This document shows, in pieces, positions 52,431 to 61,990 of a DNA stretch of 64,000 nt. Position numbers and translations under genes: made by a program. A model generated the notes under the pieces. It searched no databases. It was given only the letters and a program-made list of their open reading frames with translations, and was not told where the DNA came from. Position 1 is the stretch's first letter; every line of letters begins with the position of its first letter. Origin of the DNA: Terrimonas sp. (GTDB taxonomy: Bacteria > Bacteroidota > Bacteroidia > Chitinophagales > Chitinophagaceae); assembly GCF_003075435.1 (NCBI RefSeq), contig NZ_QCZJ01000010.1:1-64000 (forward strand), given 5' to 3'.

Positions 52431-55400
52431 ATGTTGCAATTTATTTCGAAGCTTTTTGGCGGGAACAAGTCGGAAAAGGATATGAAAGTCATTACACCTT
52501 TAGTTGCCACCATAAACCAGCATTTCGCTTCTTACAGCAGTTTAACCAACGATGAATTAAGAGGTAAGACTGCAGAATTTAAAACAAGGATTAAACAGCA
52601 TATTGCTGACATAGATAATGAAGTTGCTGAACTAAAGAGTAAAGCTGAAGCGCTTCCTTTTAATGAAATAGTGCAGAAGGATGAAATATACCAGCAGGTA
52701 GACAAACTGGCCAAAAAGAGGAATGAAAAAATTGAAGAAGCGCTGAGCAATATTTTACCGGAAGCTTTTGCAGTTGTAAAAGAAACAGCGAGGAGATTTG
52801 CTCAAAACAGCGAACTTGAAGCTACGGCTACAGAACTTGACAGGGAATTAAGCATTAAAAAGCCAAATATTATCATTAACGGCGACAAGGTTGTTTATAA
52901 AAATAAATGGCTGGCTGGTGGTAATGAAATAACCTGGAACATGGTGCATTACGATGTGCAGTTGCTGGGTGGTATAGTATTGCACCAGGGTAAAATTTCG
53001 GAGATGGCTACCGGTGAAGGTAAAACGCTGGTATCTACTTTACCCGCTTACCTTAACGCGCTTGCAGATGAGGGCGTACATATTGTAACGGTGAATGATT
53101 ATCTCGCAAAACGTGACTCTGAGTGGAATGGTCCCATATATGAATTCCTTGGTTTAACGGTTGATTGTATTGACAGGCATTATCCGAATAGCGCCGATCG
53201 CCGCAAAGCCTACCAGGCAAGCATTACATATGGTACCAATAATGAATTTGGTTTTGATTACCTGCGCGATAACATGGTACATAATCCTGATGAAATGGTG
53301 CAGCGCAAACACCATTATGCAATGGTAGATGAGGTGGATAGTGTATTGATTGATGATGCCCGTACACCGCTTATCATTTCAGGTCCTGTTTCTAAAGGCG
53401 GGGATGATCAGCAGTATATTCAGCTTAAGCCAAGAGTGCATCAATTGATTGAGGCGCAAAAGCAAATTGTAAATAAGGCACTCATAGAAGCAAAAAAACT
53501 GATTGCTGAAGGAAAAGACGATGCAAAGGAAGGCGGGCTTTGGTTGATGCGTGCATTCAGAGGCTTACCAAAGCATACAGCGCTTATTAAATATTTAAGT
53601 GAGCCTGGCATTAAGGTAAAACTCCAAAAGTCTGAAAATTACTATCTCGCAGATCAGCAAAAGCAAATGCATATTGTTGATGATGAATTATACTTTCACA
53701 TTGATGAAAAGAACAACCAGGTAGAATTAACCGAGAAAGGGCTACAATATATTACTCGCTCAGGTGAAGATCCTAATTTTTTTATATTACCTGATTTAAG
53801 CATACTGTTATCTGATATAGAAAAAAGCAATGACAGCACAGACGAAAAATTATTGAAAAAAGAAAATGTACTGAATGAATATGGACAGAAAGCTGATCGT
53901 ATTCACACTGTACAGCAATTGCTGAAAGCATATGCGCTATTTGAAAAAGATGTAGAATATATCGTAATTGAGGGACAGGTTAAAATAGTAGATGAGCAAA
54001 CCGGTCGTATAATGGAAGGCCGCAGGTATAGTGATGGTTTGCATCAGGCAATAGAAGCAAAGGAAAATGTGAAGGTAGAAGCGGCAACGCAAACTTATGC
54101 TACCATCACACTGCAAAACTTCTTCCGTATGTACCACAAGCTTGCAGGTATGACGGGTACGGCGGAAACAGAAGCAGGTGAGTTCTGGAGCATATATAAG
54201 CTGGATGTGGTTTCTATTCCAACCAATATACCTGTAACACGTAAGGACGAACAGGACCTGGTTTACAAAACCAAGCGCGAAAAATATAAAGCCGTTATTG
54301 AAGAAATAGAAAAATTGCGCAACAGCGGACGCCCGACACTCGTGGGTACTACATCGGTTGAGGTAAGTGAATTGCTGAGCAAGATGCTGCAATCAAGAAA
54401 AATCCCCCATAATGTATTAAATGCAAAACAGCACGCAAGAGAGGCGCAGGTAGTTCAGGAGGCCGGTTTGGCAGGCGCTGTAACCATTGCTACCAACATG
54501 GCCGGTCGTGGTACGGATATAAAGCTCGGGGCCGGCGTTAAAGAAGCGGGAGGTTTGGCGATCATTGGTACGGAACGCCATGAATCACGCCGTGTAGACA
54601 GGCAGTTAAGAGGCCGTGCAGGTCGCCAGGGTGACCCCGGTACTTCACAGTTCTATGTATCGCTTGAAGATGATCTGATGCGCATGTTTGGCAGCGATCG
54701 CATCGCTTCCATGATGGACAGGATGGGCTATAAGGAAGGTGAGGTTATTCAGCATAGCATGATCACGAGGAGTATTGAACGTGCCCAGAAAAAGGTAGAA
54801 GAAAACAACTTTGGTATACGTAAACGCCTGCTGGAATATGATGATGTAATGAACAAGCAGCGTAATGTAGTATATACAAAACGCGAACACGCGCTGTTTG
54901 GTGAAAGGCTCGCGCTTGACCTTGACAATGCTTTCTACAGTGTTGGTGAAGGTTTGGTAAATTCTTTCCGTGAGCAGGACGATTATGAAGGATTTAAACT
55001 CGCCGCCATTATACATTTTGGTATTGATACTACTATTACACATGATGAATTTAAGAAGGATGACCTCAACAATGTAGCGGAGAAATTATACAATGAAGCA
55101 TCTGCGCATTACCAGGAACGTAAAGGTGCTATTACCAGGCAGGCAATGCCGGTATTCCAGAATATCAAGTTGATGCAGGGCAATCATATTGAAAACGTGA
55201 TTGTGCCGTTTTCTGATGGCAAGAAAGGGATACAGGTATTATCCAATATGCGCAAAACACTCGACTCCCAGGGGCTTGAATTAGCAAACGCCCTGGAAAG
55301 AACCATTACACTTGCAGTAATTGATGAGGCATGGAAGGAACATCTGCGTGCCATGGATGACCTGAAGCATAGTGTGCAAACAGCAGTATATGAACAAAAG

Positions 55401-55757
55401 GATCCGCTGGTAATTTATAAAACCACTGCTTTTGAAATGTTCCGCAATATGGATGGTGATGTAAACAGGGATATTGTTTCATTCCTTACACACGCGGGTA
55501 TACCTGCTGAACAAAACGTGAACCAGATACGCGAAGGCAGGGAGCAAAAAACCGACATGAGCAAGATGAAGGTGAATAAGGATGAAATAGATGCAAGGGG
55601 CGATGATTACGCGGCAAATGAAAATGACTATTTCGATCCTTCAGCGCCGCCTGTTAAGCAGGAACCTGTAAAAGTGGGGCCAAAGATAGGGCGCAATGAT
55701 CCTTGCCCTTGCGGCAGCGGTAAGAAGTATAAGCAGTGTCATGGGAAGGATGCGTAG
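52431..55757 (+). CDS. secA: Preprotein translocase ATPase SecA
   Basis: An 1108-residue motor ATPase of the Sec pathway at the inner membrane. Walker A is MATGEGKTLVSTLPAYLNAL (about 191-210). The DEAD-like VDEVDSVLIDDARTP, MTGTAETE and the second nucleotide domain with TNMAGRGTDIKLG and GRAGRQGDPG all match. The C-terminus has the SEC-C zinc motif CPCGSGKKYKQCH. It is longer than the 900 or so residues of proteobacterial SecA because of a Bacteroidota-type insertion at about 325-500. The start MLQFISKLFGG is typical for the phylum. Confidence 0.97.
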   Translation: MLQFISKLFGGNKSEKDMKVITPLVATINQHFASYSSLTNDELRGKTAEFKTRIKQHIADIDNEVAELKSKAEALPFNEIVQKDEIYQQVDKLAKKRNEKIEEALSNILPEAFAVVKETARRFAQNSELEATATELDRELSIKKPNIIINGDKVVYKNKWLAGGNEITWNMVHYDVQLLGGIVLHQGKISEMATGEGKTLVSTLPAYLNALADEGVHIVTVNDYLAKRDSEWNGPIYEFLGLTVDCIDRHYPNSADRRKAYQASITYGTNNEFGFDYLRDNMVHNPDEMVQRKHHYAMVDEVDSVLIDDARTPLIISGPVSKGGDDQQYIQLKPRVHQLIEAQKQIVNKALIEAKKLIAEGKDDAKEGGLWLMRAFRGLPKHTALIKYLSEPGIKVKLQKSENYYLADQQKQMHIVDDELYFHIDEKNNQVELTEKGLQYITRSGEDPNFFILPDLSILLSDIEKSNDSTDEKLLKKENVLNEYGQKADRIHTVQQLLKAYALFEKDVEYIVIEGQVKIVDEQTGRIMEGRRYSDGLHQAIEAKENVKVEAATQTYATITLQNFFRMYHKLAGMTGTAETEAGEFWSIYKLDVVSIPTNIPVTRKDEQDLVYKTKREKYKAVIEEIEKLRNSGRPTLVGTTSVEVSELLSKMLQSRKIPHNVLNAKQHAREAQVVQEAGLAGAVTIATNMAGRGTDIKLGAGVKEAGGLAIIGTERHESRRVDRQLRGRAGRQGDPGTSQFYVSLEDDLMRMFGSDRIASMMDRMGYKEGEVIQHSMITRSIERAQKKVEENNFGIRKRLLEYDDVMNKQRNVVYTKREHALFGERLALDLDNAFYSVGEGLVNSFREQDDYEGFKLAAIIHFGIDTTITHDEFKKDDLNNVAEKLYNEASAHYQERKGAITRQAMPVFQNIKLMQGNHIENVIVPFSDGKKGIQVLSNMRKTLDSQGLELANALERTITLAVIDEAWKEHLRAMDDLKHSVQTAVYEQKDPLVIYKTTAFEMFRNMDGDVNRDIVSFLTHAGIPAEQNVNQIREGREQKTDMSKMKVNKDEIDARGDDYAANENDYFDPSAPPVKQEPVKVGPKIGRNDPCPCGSGKKYKQCHGKDA

Positions 55758-55760
55758 AGG

Positions 55761-55849
55761 TATCAGGCATCAGCTATCAGGTAACAGGTGTCAGCTTTTA
55801 GTGTAACCATAGTGGGCGCTGATAGCTGACTGCTAATAGCTGATAGCTT
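55761..55849. repeat. Intergenic hairpin of CAGCTATCAG-type words
   Basis: The left part (TATCAGGCATCAGCTATCAG) and right part (CTGATAGCTGACTGCTAATA) are reverse complements in word content and would fold together. Similar words lie at 43876-43925. Confidence 0.6.
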
Positions 55850-55863
55850 AAATAAAACAACCA

Positions 55864-56523
55864 TTGAACATATCTTCCTACATAGATCATACTATTTTAA
55901 GACCAACCACTATCCTGGCGGATATTGAGAAGCTTTGTAAAGAAGCAATACAATATCATTTTGCCGCAGTATGTGTACCGCCATTATTTGTTAAAACAGC
56001 AAAAGCATTATTAGCATCCACCCATATAAAAGTTGCCACAGTTATTGGCTTTCCCTTTGGATATTCAGCCATTGAAGCTAAAGTTGCTGAAACAGTATTG
56101 GCTATAGTGGATGGTGCAGATGAACTGGATATGGTAATGAATATTTCCGCTGTTAAAAATAACGACTGGGGATACATTGCACAGGAGATCAATACTATAC
56201 TGCCTATAATCAGGAATAGCAACAGGTGCCTGAAAGTGATTATAGAAAGCGGTATTTTAACAGACCAGGAAATTATTCGGTGTTGCGAAATGTATGGTGT
56301 GGCCGGCGTAGATTTTGTAAAGACTTCAACAGGTTATGCTGAAAGGGGTGCAACGGTTGAGGCGGTGAAATTAATGCGCAAGACCCTGCCGGCTTATGTT
56401 AAAATAAAAGCATCCGGAGGTATTAAAACCTACGATTTTGCCAACCAATTAATTGAAGCAGGTGCAGACCGGCTTGGTTGCAGCGCGGGTGTTGATATTG
56501 TTAAACAATCAATGACGGGTTAG
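55864..56523 (+). CDS. deoC: Deoxyribose-phosphate aldolase
   Basis: A 219-residue class I aldolase that cleaves 2-deoxyribose 5-phosphate to glyceraldehyde 3-phosphate and acetaldehyde in nucleoside salvage. The Schiff-base Lys lies in DFVKTSTGY, the proton-relay Lys in VKIKASGGIK, and Asp in VDGADELDMVMNI. The start codon is TTG at 55864, giving NISSYIDHTILRPTT, the normal DeoC start; no ATG is available. The end RLGCSAGVDIVKQ is complete. Confidence 0.94.
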   Translation: MNISSYIDHTILRPTTILADIEKLCKEAIQYHFAAVCVPPLFVKTAKALLASTHIKVATVIGFPFGYSAIEAKVAETVLAIVDGADELDMVMNISAVKNNDWGYIAQEINTILPIIRNSNRCLKVIIESGILTDQEIIRCCEMYGVAGVDFVKTSTGYAERGATVEAVKLMRKTLPAYVKIKASGGIKTYDFANQLIEAGADRLGCSAGVDIVKQSMTG

Positions 56524-56615
56524 TAACTTATATTCTTTTAACAAAGTTCATTACCGGTATAATTATAATTCAGGTTATATTAGCATCCTATCCTTAATTT
56601 TAAACATCGTGGTAT

Positions 56616-57059
56616 ATGAAGGCAGGCTTATTTTTTTTAATAGTGTGTTTCAGTCTTACGCTGAATGCTCAAACGATAGATACTGATACACTGAAAAATA
56701 TTACTGTTCAAAAAGACCCGCGTATTGACATACTTGTAAAAAGGAATAAGGATATTAATGAAGAAGTATACCTGAAAACAATACGCAATATGCAGGGCTA
56801 CCGGATACAGGTAATCAATACAAACGATCGCAATAAAGCTTTGGACATTAAAACGAAATTATTGAACGAGTTCCCCGGAGAAAAAACATACCTCATATAC
56901 CATTCTCCTTATTTCAAAATTCAGATTGGCAATTTCTTGAAGAGAGAAGATGCAGATAAGTTAATGTTCCGCGTAAAAAAACTTTACCCAACCGGGGTAT
57001 TTATCGTTCCCTCACGTGTGGAGCTTAAGCCAACCAAAGATGGTGAATTGATATTATGA
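56616..57059 (+). CDS. Secreted SPOR-domain protein
   Basis: A 147-residue protein with a signal peptide (KAGLFFLIVCFSLTLNAQ) and one C-terminal SPOR domain: MQGYRIQVINTNDRNKALDIKTKLLNEFPG, TYLIYHSPYFKIQIGNFLKREDADKLM and KLYPTGVFIVPSRVEL. SPOR domains bind denuded peptidoglycan glycan strands, so it may mark division sites. It has no other domain and stands alone. Confidence 0.87.
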   Translation: MKAGLFFLIVCFSLTLNAQTIDTDTLKNITVQKDPRIDILVKRNKDINEEVYLKTIRNMQGYRIQVINTNDRNKALDIKTKLLNEFPGEKTYLIYHSPYFKIQIGNFLKREDADKLMFRVKKLYPTGVFIVPSRVELKPTKDGELIL

Positions 57060-57106
57060 TAAATTGATGCAGAAGTTTGTAATAATCAATTTACAGAAAC
57101 AGGCTT

Positions 57107-57784
57107 TTAATTTATGGCAACTATCTCAGTATAACCTGTGCTGTTTGTGGTTTTAATAATACCTGCTGAAGGATTAAACCATTCAGTAGTTTCAAACTGG
57201 ATAGGAATAGATATCGGACCAGTTTTGATACTAAGCTTTGTTGTTGACTTTATAACAAAACAATCCCACGCTCCCGCTGATGTTGAAACTTTCTCCTTGC
57301 CGGCTACTGCTCTTTCGGTTATCTCCATTTTTAATATAAGTTCTAAACCGTTTTTATCAGCTTCCATTTCAAAAATGCCATCTTTAAGCCTGTCGCCAGG
57401 TTGTAATGCTATGGGATATTCGAGAAAAGCTGCTTTTTCTTTAATTGCTGCATTTTTGAATTGCTCTATTTGCTGTTGAGGAAGAAAAAATTTCATATCA
57501 AGCAAAAGAATATTTCCGTTGCATTTTACATTACAAATATTGCTGCCAATCAGTTTTTGTAGTTTGTCGAATATCTGCACATTAATTTGTGAGGAGCTTG
57601 TATTGCCTTTTACAGAGATATTAGATATTTTATATACTATCTGTCCATCATCATCACCTCGTCTGGTATAGCTGGCTAACTGAATAGTTTTTTTACCGGA
57701 AGAAAAATATAATGAACCACATTTTTGTGCGGCAAGCTCCAGGAAAGCAATTGTAAGGAAAATAGTAAACAGTAAACTTTTCAT
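57107..57784 (-). CDS. Secreted TapB/DUF3108-like protein
   Basis: A 225-residue protein with a signal peptide (KSLLFTIFLTIAFLELAAQ). The mature beta-sandwich starts KCGSLYFSSGKKTIQLASY and has ITERAVAGKEKVSTSAGAWDCFVIKSTTKLS and TTEWFNPSAGIIKTTNSTGYTEIV, the pattern of TapB/DUF3108 proteins. The role is unknown. It lies convergent with the SPOR gene. Confidence 0.7.
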   Translation of the reverse strand: MKSLLFTIFLTIAFLELAAQKCGSLYFSSGKKTIQLASYTRRGDDDGQIVYKISNISVKGNTSSSQINVQIFDKLQKLIGSNICNVKCNGNILLLDMKFFLPQQQIEQFKNAAIKEKAAFLEYPIALQPGDRLKDGIFEMEADKNGLELILKMEITERAVAGKEKVSTSAGAWDCFVIKSTTKLSIKTGPISIPIQFETTEWFNPSAGIIKTTNSTGYTEIVAIN

Positions 57785-57990
57785 TATTGGTTATGGGATT
57801 GACAGGAAAGATAGTAATAAAAAACCTTATAATGGTACAAGTGGTTTAACGGATATAAGGAGAAAGCTCCTGGAAAAATTACGTAGGCTCATATCTTTAC
57901 TACTGTGGGACTTGTACAAAACGAAAGTTTCAATCACATCTGCCAGGAAAATAATAAAGGATTATTTGTGGAAAATATTAAATTGAGGAT

Positions 57991-58779
57991 ATGCAAAAGG
58001 CAGTTCTATACAGTTTATTCAGCCTGGTGATAATGTCAACAACCTGTTATGCTCAAAGAAGAGCACAAAAACCTGTATTGAAATGGGAGGAAAACTTTGA
58101 TCAAACAAATGCTTTCGATACTGCCCGCTGGTCTAAAATACCAAGAGGAAGAGCAGATTGGCAAAAATATATGAGTGATTTTGATTCTTGCTATGCTATG
58201 CATGACGGGAAAATGATTTTGCGTGGCATAATAAACAATAGCCTGCCAAATGATACAGCAAGATATTTAACAGGCGGTATATATACGAAAGACAAAGTTA
58301 GTTTTGGTTTTGGACGACTTGAAATACAGGCAAAGCTGAATGGTGCAAGAGGAGCGTGGCCGGCTTTCTGGTTATTATCGCAGGGAATGGGTTGGCCGGA
58401 TGGTGGTGAAATTGATATAATGGAAAGATTGAATTTTGACAGTATTGCTTATCAAACCGTGCATTCTCACTATACTTATACGCTTAAAATCAAGGAGCCC
58501 AAACAAGGTGCAACCGGCCCCATAAACCCGCTTGATTTTAATACTTACGCGGTAGAGCTGCACCGCGATAGCCTGGTGTTCTTTATTAATAGCAAAAGAA
58601 CCTTTGCCTATCCACGCATTCAAACAGATAAAGAAGGGCAGTACCCCTTTGATAAATACAAATATTACCTGCTGCTGGATATGCAGTTGGGTGGCAATTG
58701 GGTAGGAAAGGTTGACCCTGCTGACTTACCTGTTGAAATGGAAATTGACTGGGTGAGATTTTATGAGTTTAAGGAGTAA
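57991..58779 (+). CDS. Secreted GH16-family glycoside hydrolase
   Basis: A 262-residue enzyme with a signal peptide (LYSLFSLVIMSTTCYAQ) and a single GH16 beta-sandwich. The catalytic motif EIDIME has E140 as nucleophile, D142 and E145 as acid/base. GRLEIQAKLNGARGAWPAFWLL and LLLDMQLGGNWVGKVDPADLPVEMEIDWVRFYEF flank it as usual. It cleaves beta-1,3 or beta-1,4 glucans or galactans outside or in the periplasm. No carbohydrate-binding module or sorting tail is present. Confidence 0.92.
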   Translation: MQKAVLYSLFSLVIMSTTCYAQRRAQKPVLKWEENFDQTNAFDTARWSKIPRGRADWQKYMSDFDSCYAMHDGKMILRGIINNSLPNDTARYLTGGIYTKDKVSFGFGRLEIQAKLNGARGAWPAFWLLSQGMGWPDGGEIDIMERLNFDSIAYQTVHSHYTYTLKIKEPKQGATGPINPLDFNTYAVELHRDSLVFFINSKRTFAYPRIQTDKEGQYPFDKYKYYLLLDMQLGGNWVGKVDPADLPVEMEIDWVRFYEFKE

Positions 58780-58809
58780 TTATAAAATACTTTACAGATA
58801 TTTTTATTG

Positions 58810-59541
58810 ATGATTGACCCAGACCATATTCTTGCTGATATTTCCCACAGACCCTGGGAAATTCCGGATACTGCCTGGCGCTATTACCAGGAATGGAATA
58901 ATGTGATATTCTTACACTGGCAGGTACATCAAGACGAATTGGAGCGGCTTGTGCCTTCCAATATTACTGTAGATACTTTTGGCGGAGACAGCTGGGTTTC
59001 TCTGGTAGCATTTACAATGGAGAAAATTAAACCGGGATTGTTACCGCCCATTGCTGCGATATCCGATTTTCATGAAATCAATGTGAGAACTTATGTAACA
59101 AAAAACAATAAACCCGGGGTCTACTTTTTAAGTATTGAAGCAGAAAAACTTTTATCAGTTTTTTTTGCTAAACATCTATCAGGACTGCCTTATACAAAGG
59201 CTGTTATCAAACGAAGCAATGATGAGTGTCAAATGTATGCTTCTGTGAATATTCAAAAGCAGTTTCAGTTTGATATATCTTTTAAAATCGGAGCAGAGAT
59301 TGATAGTCCTACAGAATTAGATCGCTGGCTTACCGAAAGATATTGCTTGTATTTTGATAAATCTTCTCATACTTTCAGGTATGAAATTCATCATAAACCC
59401 TGGAAGCTTTTTGATGTTGAGATAATAAAATTAGAGACGGAATATACAATAGGGGATATTAATTTGAGCAGGAAGCCAGACCTTGCTCATTTTTCTGATG
59501 GGGTAAAAGTAATTGCCTGGCCCAGGCAACGGTTAGATTGA
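58810..59541 (+). CDS. DUF2071 (YqjF-like) protein
   Basis: A 243-residue protein. ATG at 58810 is used rather than the adjacent TTG. The pattern WRYYQEWNNVIFLHWQVHQDELERLVPSNITVDTFGGDSWVSLVAF, FHEINVRTYV and GVYFLSIEAEKLLSV is that of DUF2071, an acetoacetate-decarboxylase-like beta barrel of unknown substrate. It follows the GH16 gene by 30 bases and may be co-transcribed. Confidence 0.85.
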   Translation: MIDPDHILADISHRPWEIPDTAWRYYQEWNNVIFLHWQVHQDELERLVPSNITVDTFGGDSWVSLVAFTMEKIKPGLLPPIAAISDFHEINVRTYVTKNNKPGVYFLSIEAEKLLSVFFAKHLSGLPYTKAVIKRSNDECQMYASVNIQKQFQFDISFKIGAEIDSPTELDRWLTERYCLYFDKSSHTFRYEIHHKPWKLFDVEIIKLETEYTIGDINLSRKPDLAHFSDGVKVIAWPRQRLD

Positions 59542-59616
59542 AATAATTTATTACATTTTCAGGCTTATCAATCTTCCTTAATTTAGTACCAGGAAGGACA
59601 TTGAAAATTAATTATT

Positions 59617-60204
59617 ATGCCAATAAAAATATTTGCAGGTTTGATTGTGCTGATTTGTATCTCGTGTAATACCAACAGAAAAAAACAAGTGCCGAAAGTG
59701 CTGGATAATAAAAAAATATCTATTGAAAAAGCTGTGAAACGCGGCGAAGAAGATATTTTAGAAGGGTTATATAAAGAGATTGCCGATACAAGTGAAATAT
59801 TAAATCATTTTGAATCTGGCTTACAGGAGTTATATAAAAGTAAAGATGATTCTCTTGCTGCTATAAGCACTTTTGATAATCAAAATGGTAACTATTATAA
59901 ATCGGCAGCAGCTCATGCAAAACAAATTACTGATAGTGTCTTAAGAATAAATATCAGCATCCTGATATCTTCAAGTATAAAAAAATACGATTCCATAACC
60001 AGCAGGCACGACAGCCTGGTGAAAAATATAATGCAAAATGAAGCAACCCTGAAAGATTTACATAAAGTATTGAAGATAGCATACACATTGCCATTAATAG
60101 AAAAATACCAACAGGATAACCTGCCTGGTGCAGAACCGTTAGAAGGATTTTCAAACAGGCAGCATGAAATAATGCAACTGGCTGATACATTGATAAAGAA
60201 ATAA
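59617..60204 (+). CDS. Helical lipoprotein, function unknown
   Basis: A 195-residue lipoprotein with lipobox LICISCNTNRKK (Cys16). The mature part is almost wholly helical, with heptad-like leucines and many Asp, Lys and Ser, and suits a periplasmic coiled-coil bundle. No family was recognised. It lies 12 bases upstream of the amidase gene and could be its operon partner. Confidence 0.65.
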   Translation: MPIKIFAGLIVLICISCNTNRKKQVPKVLDNKKISIEKAVKRGEEDILEGLYKEIADTSEILNHFESGLQELYKSKDDSLAAISTFDNQNGNYYKSAAAHAKQITDSVLRINISILISSSIKKYDSITSRHDSLVKNIMQNEATLKDLHKVLKIAYTLPLIEKYQQDNLPGAEPLEGFSNRQHEIMQLADTLIKK

Positions 60205-60216
60205 TGTAAACAATAT

Positions 60217-61842
60217 ATGAAACGAAGAAATTTTATCACCAACAGTACTATTGCTACTGCCGGCTTGAGCTCATTGCTTACTGCCTGTAATGGTTCAAAA
60301 GAAAAGGCAGGTATCCCGGCAAAGACTGAAAGTGAAGAAGTTGCTTCGTTTGAGTTAGATGAAGAAACAATAAGTTCTCTACAGGAAAAAATAGCAGCCG
60401 GGAAATACAGTTCGGAGCAAATAACAAAATTATACCTGCAGCGTATAGAAGCTATTGATAAGAACGGACCGAAGCTTAATTCGGTGATAGAAATAAATCC
60501 TGATGCCGTTTCTATTGCAAAAGCAATGGACGATGAAAGAAATACCGGTAAGATAAGAAGCGCAATGCACGGCATTCCTGTATTGATCAAAGATAATATT
60601 GATACAGCAGATAAGATGCAAACTACAGCAGGTTCACTTGCAATGGAAGGAAATATTGCTTCGCAGGATGCATTTGTGGTAAAAAAGCTAAGAGAGTCCG
60701 GGGCGGTTATTATTGGTAAAACAAACCTGAGCGAATGGGCAAATTTCCGGTCTTCCAGTTCCTGCTCAGGCTGGAGCAGCCGTGGAGGACAAACAAAATC
60801 TCCTTATATACTTGATCGTAATCCCTGTGGATCAAGCTCCGGTTCCGGTGTGGCTGCTGCTGCTAATTTATGCACTGTTGCAGTTGGCACTGAAACGGAT
60901 GGTTCTATTACATGCCCGGCTGCTGTAAACGGGATCGTAGGCTTAAAACCTACGGTTGGGCTGATCAGCCGCTCCGGCATCATTCCTATTTCTGCTACAC
61001 AGGATACTTCCGGGCCAATGGCAAGAACGGTGAAGGATGTAGCGATTTTATTGGGTGCGATGACAGGCACAGACGAAGCAGATGCTGCCACAAAACAAAG
61101 TGAAGGGAAAGCTTTAACGGACTATACAAAGTTTTTAGATACTAATGGTTTAAAAGGCAAACGTATTGGCATTGATAGAAACCCGCAGGGTAATAACCAG
61201 TACATGCATACCCTCATTAAAAAGGCATTGGATGTTTTAAAAAAACAAGGCGCCGAAATTATCGAAATAGCATATGCCGATGCGATTGATAAATTGGGGA
61301 AATATGAATCAGATGTATTGAAGTATGAGTTTAAAGACGGGGTGAATAAATACCTGGCTTCGGCAAACGCGAAAGTAAAATCGCTTACAGAGGTAATTGC
61401 TTTTAATAGAGCTAATGAGGATAAGGCAATGCCATATTTTAAGCAGGAAACACTGGAAGCTTCGGAACAGAAAGCATCCCTGGAGAGTAAGGCATATAAA
61501 GACGCCTATCAGCAAAGCCATATAGCATCAAAAAAAATAATTGATGAAGTAATTCAGAAAAATAAGCTCGATGCTATTTGCGGCTTAACGATGGGACCGG
61601 CATGTGGTATTGATGTGGTATATGGCGACCGCTGGGGAGATGTTTTTCTGACAGCACCGGCAGCAGTTACCGGTTATCCTCATATAACCGTTCCTGCCGG
61701 ATTGGTATATGCCCTCCCCGTTGGTATTTCTTTTTTTGGAACAGCATACAGCGAACCTGTCTTACTCACTATAGCATACGCATACGAACAGTCCACCCGT
61801 AACAGGCAACAGCCTTCATTCAGGAAATCATTTTTGCCGTAA
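60217..61842 (+). CDS. Secreted amidase (amidase signature family)
   Basis: A 541-residue hydrolase of the Ser-cisSer-Lys amidase family. The N-terminus KRRNFITNSTIATAGLSSLLTACNG looks like a Tat-type signal with a lipobox Cys. The catalytic Lys is in HGIPVLIKDNIDTAD, the cis-Ser in GSSSGSGVAAAANL, and the nucleophile Ser in GTETDGSITCPAAVNGIVGLKPTVG. It hydrolyses amide bonds of unknown substrates outside the cytoplasm; it is too long and exported to be GatA. Confidence 0.92.
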   Translation: MKRRNFITNSTIATAGLSSLLTACNGSKEKAGIPAKTESEEVASFELDEETISSLQEKIAAGKYSSEQITKLYLQRIEAIDKNGPKLNSVIEINPDAVSIAKAMDDERNTGKIRSAMHGIPVLIKDNIDTADKMQTTAGSLAMEGNIASQDAFVVKKLRESGAVIIGKTNLSEWANFRSSSSCSGWSSRGGQTKSPYILDRNPCGSSSGSGVAAAANLCTVAVGTETDGSITCPAAVNGIVGLKPTVGLISRSGIIPISATQDTSGPMARTVKDVAILLGAMTGTDEADAATKQSEGKALTDYTKFLDTNGLKGKRIGIDRNPQGNNQYMHTLIKKALDVLKKQGAEIIEIAYADAIDKLGKYESDVLKYEFKDGVNKYLASANAKVKSLTEVIAFNRANEDKAMPYFKQETLEASEQKASLESKAYKDAYQQSHIASKKIIDEVIQKNKLDAICGLTMGPACGIDVVYGDRWGDVFLTAPAAVTGYPHITVPAGLVYALPVGISFFGTAYSEPVLLTIAYAYEQSTRNRQQPSFRKSFLP

Positions 61843-61949
61843 CAATACCTGTTATTGATTATTTAGCATAAGCATATACTCTTACCGGGGTAAATATCAA
61901 ATGTACATTTCGACTAAAGAACTGCATATGCAGATGAACTAAGATACTT

Positions 61950-61957
61950 TATGTTTG
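61950..61957 (+). promoter_or_regulatory. Candidate -7 box (TATGTTTG)
   Basis: It matches TAnnTTTG, 34 bases before the GAF kinase gene. No clear -33 box was found. Confidence 0.4.
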
Positions 61958-61990
61958 TAGCATACGTTTTTGCTGCAAACAACAACCTTT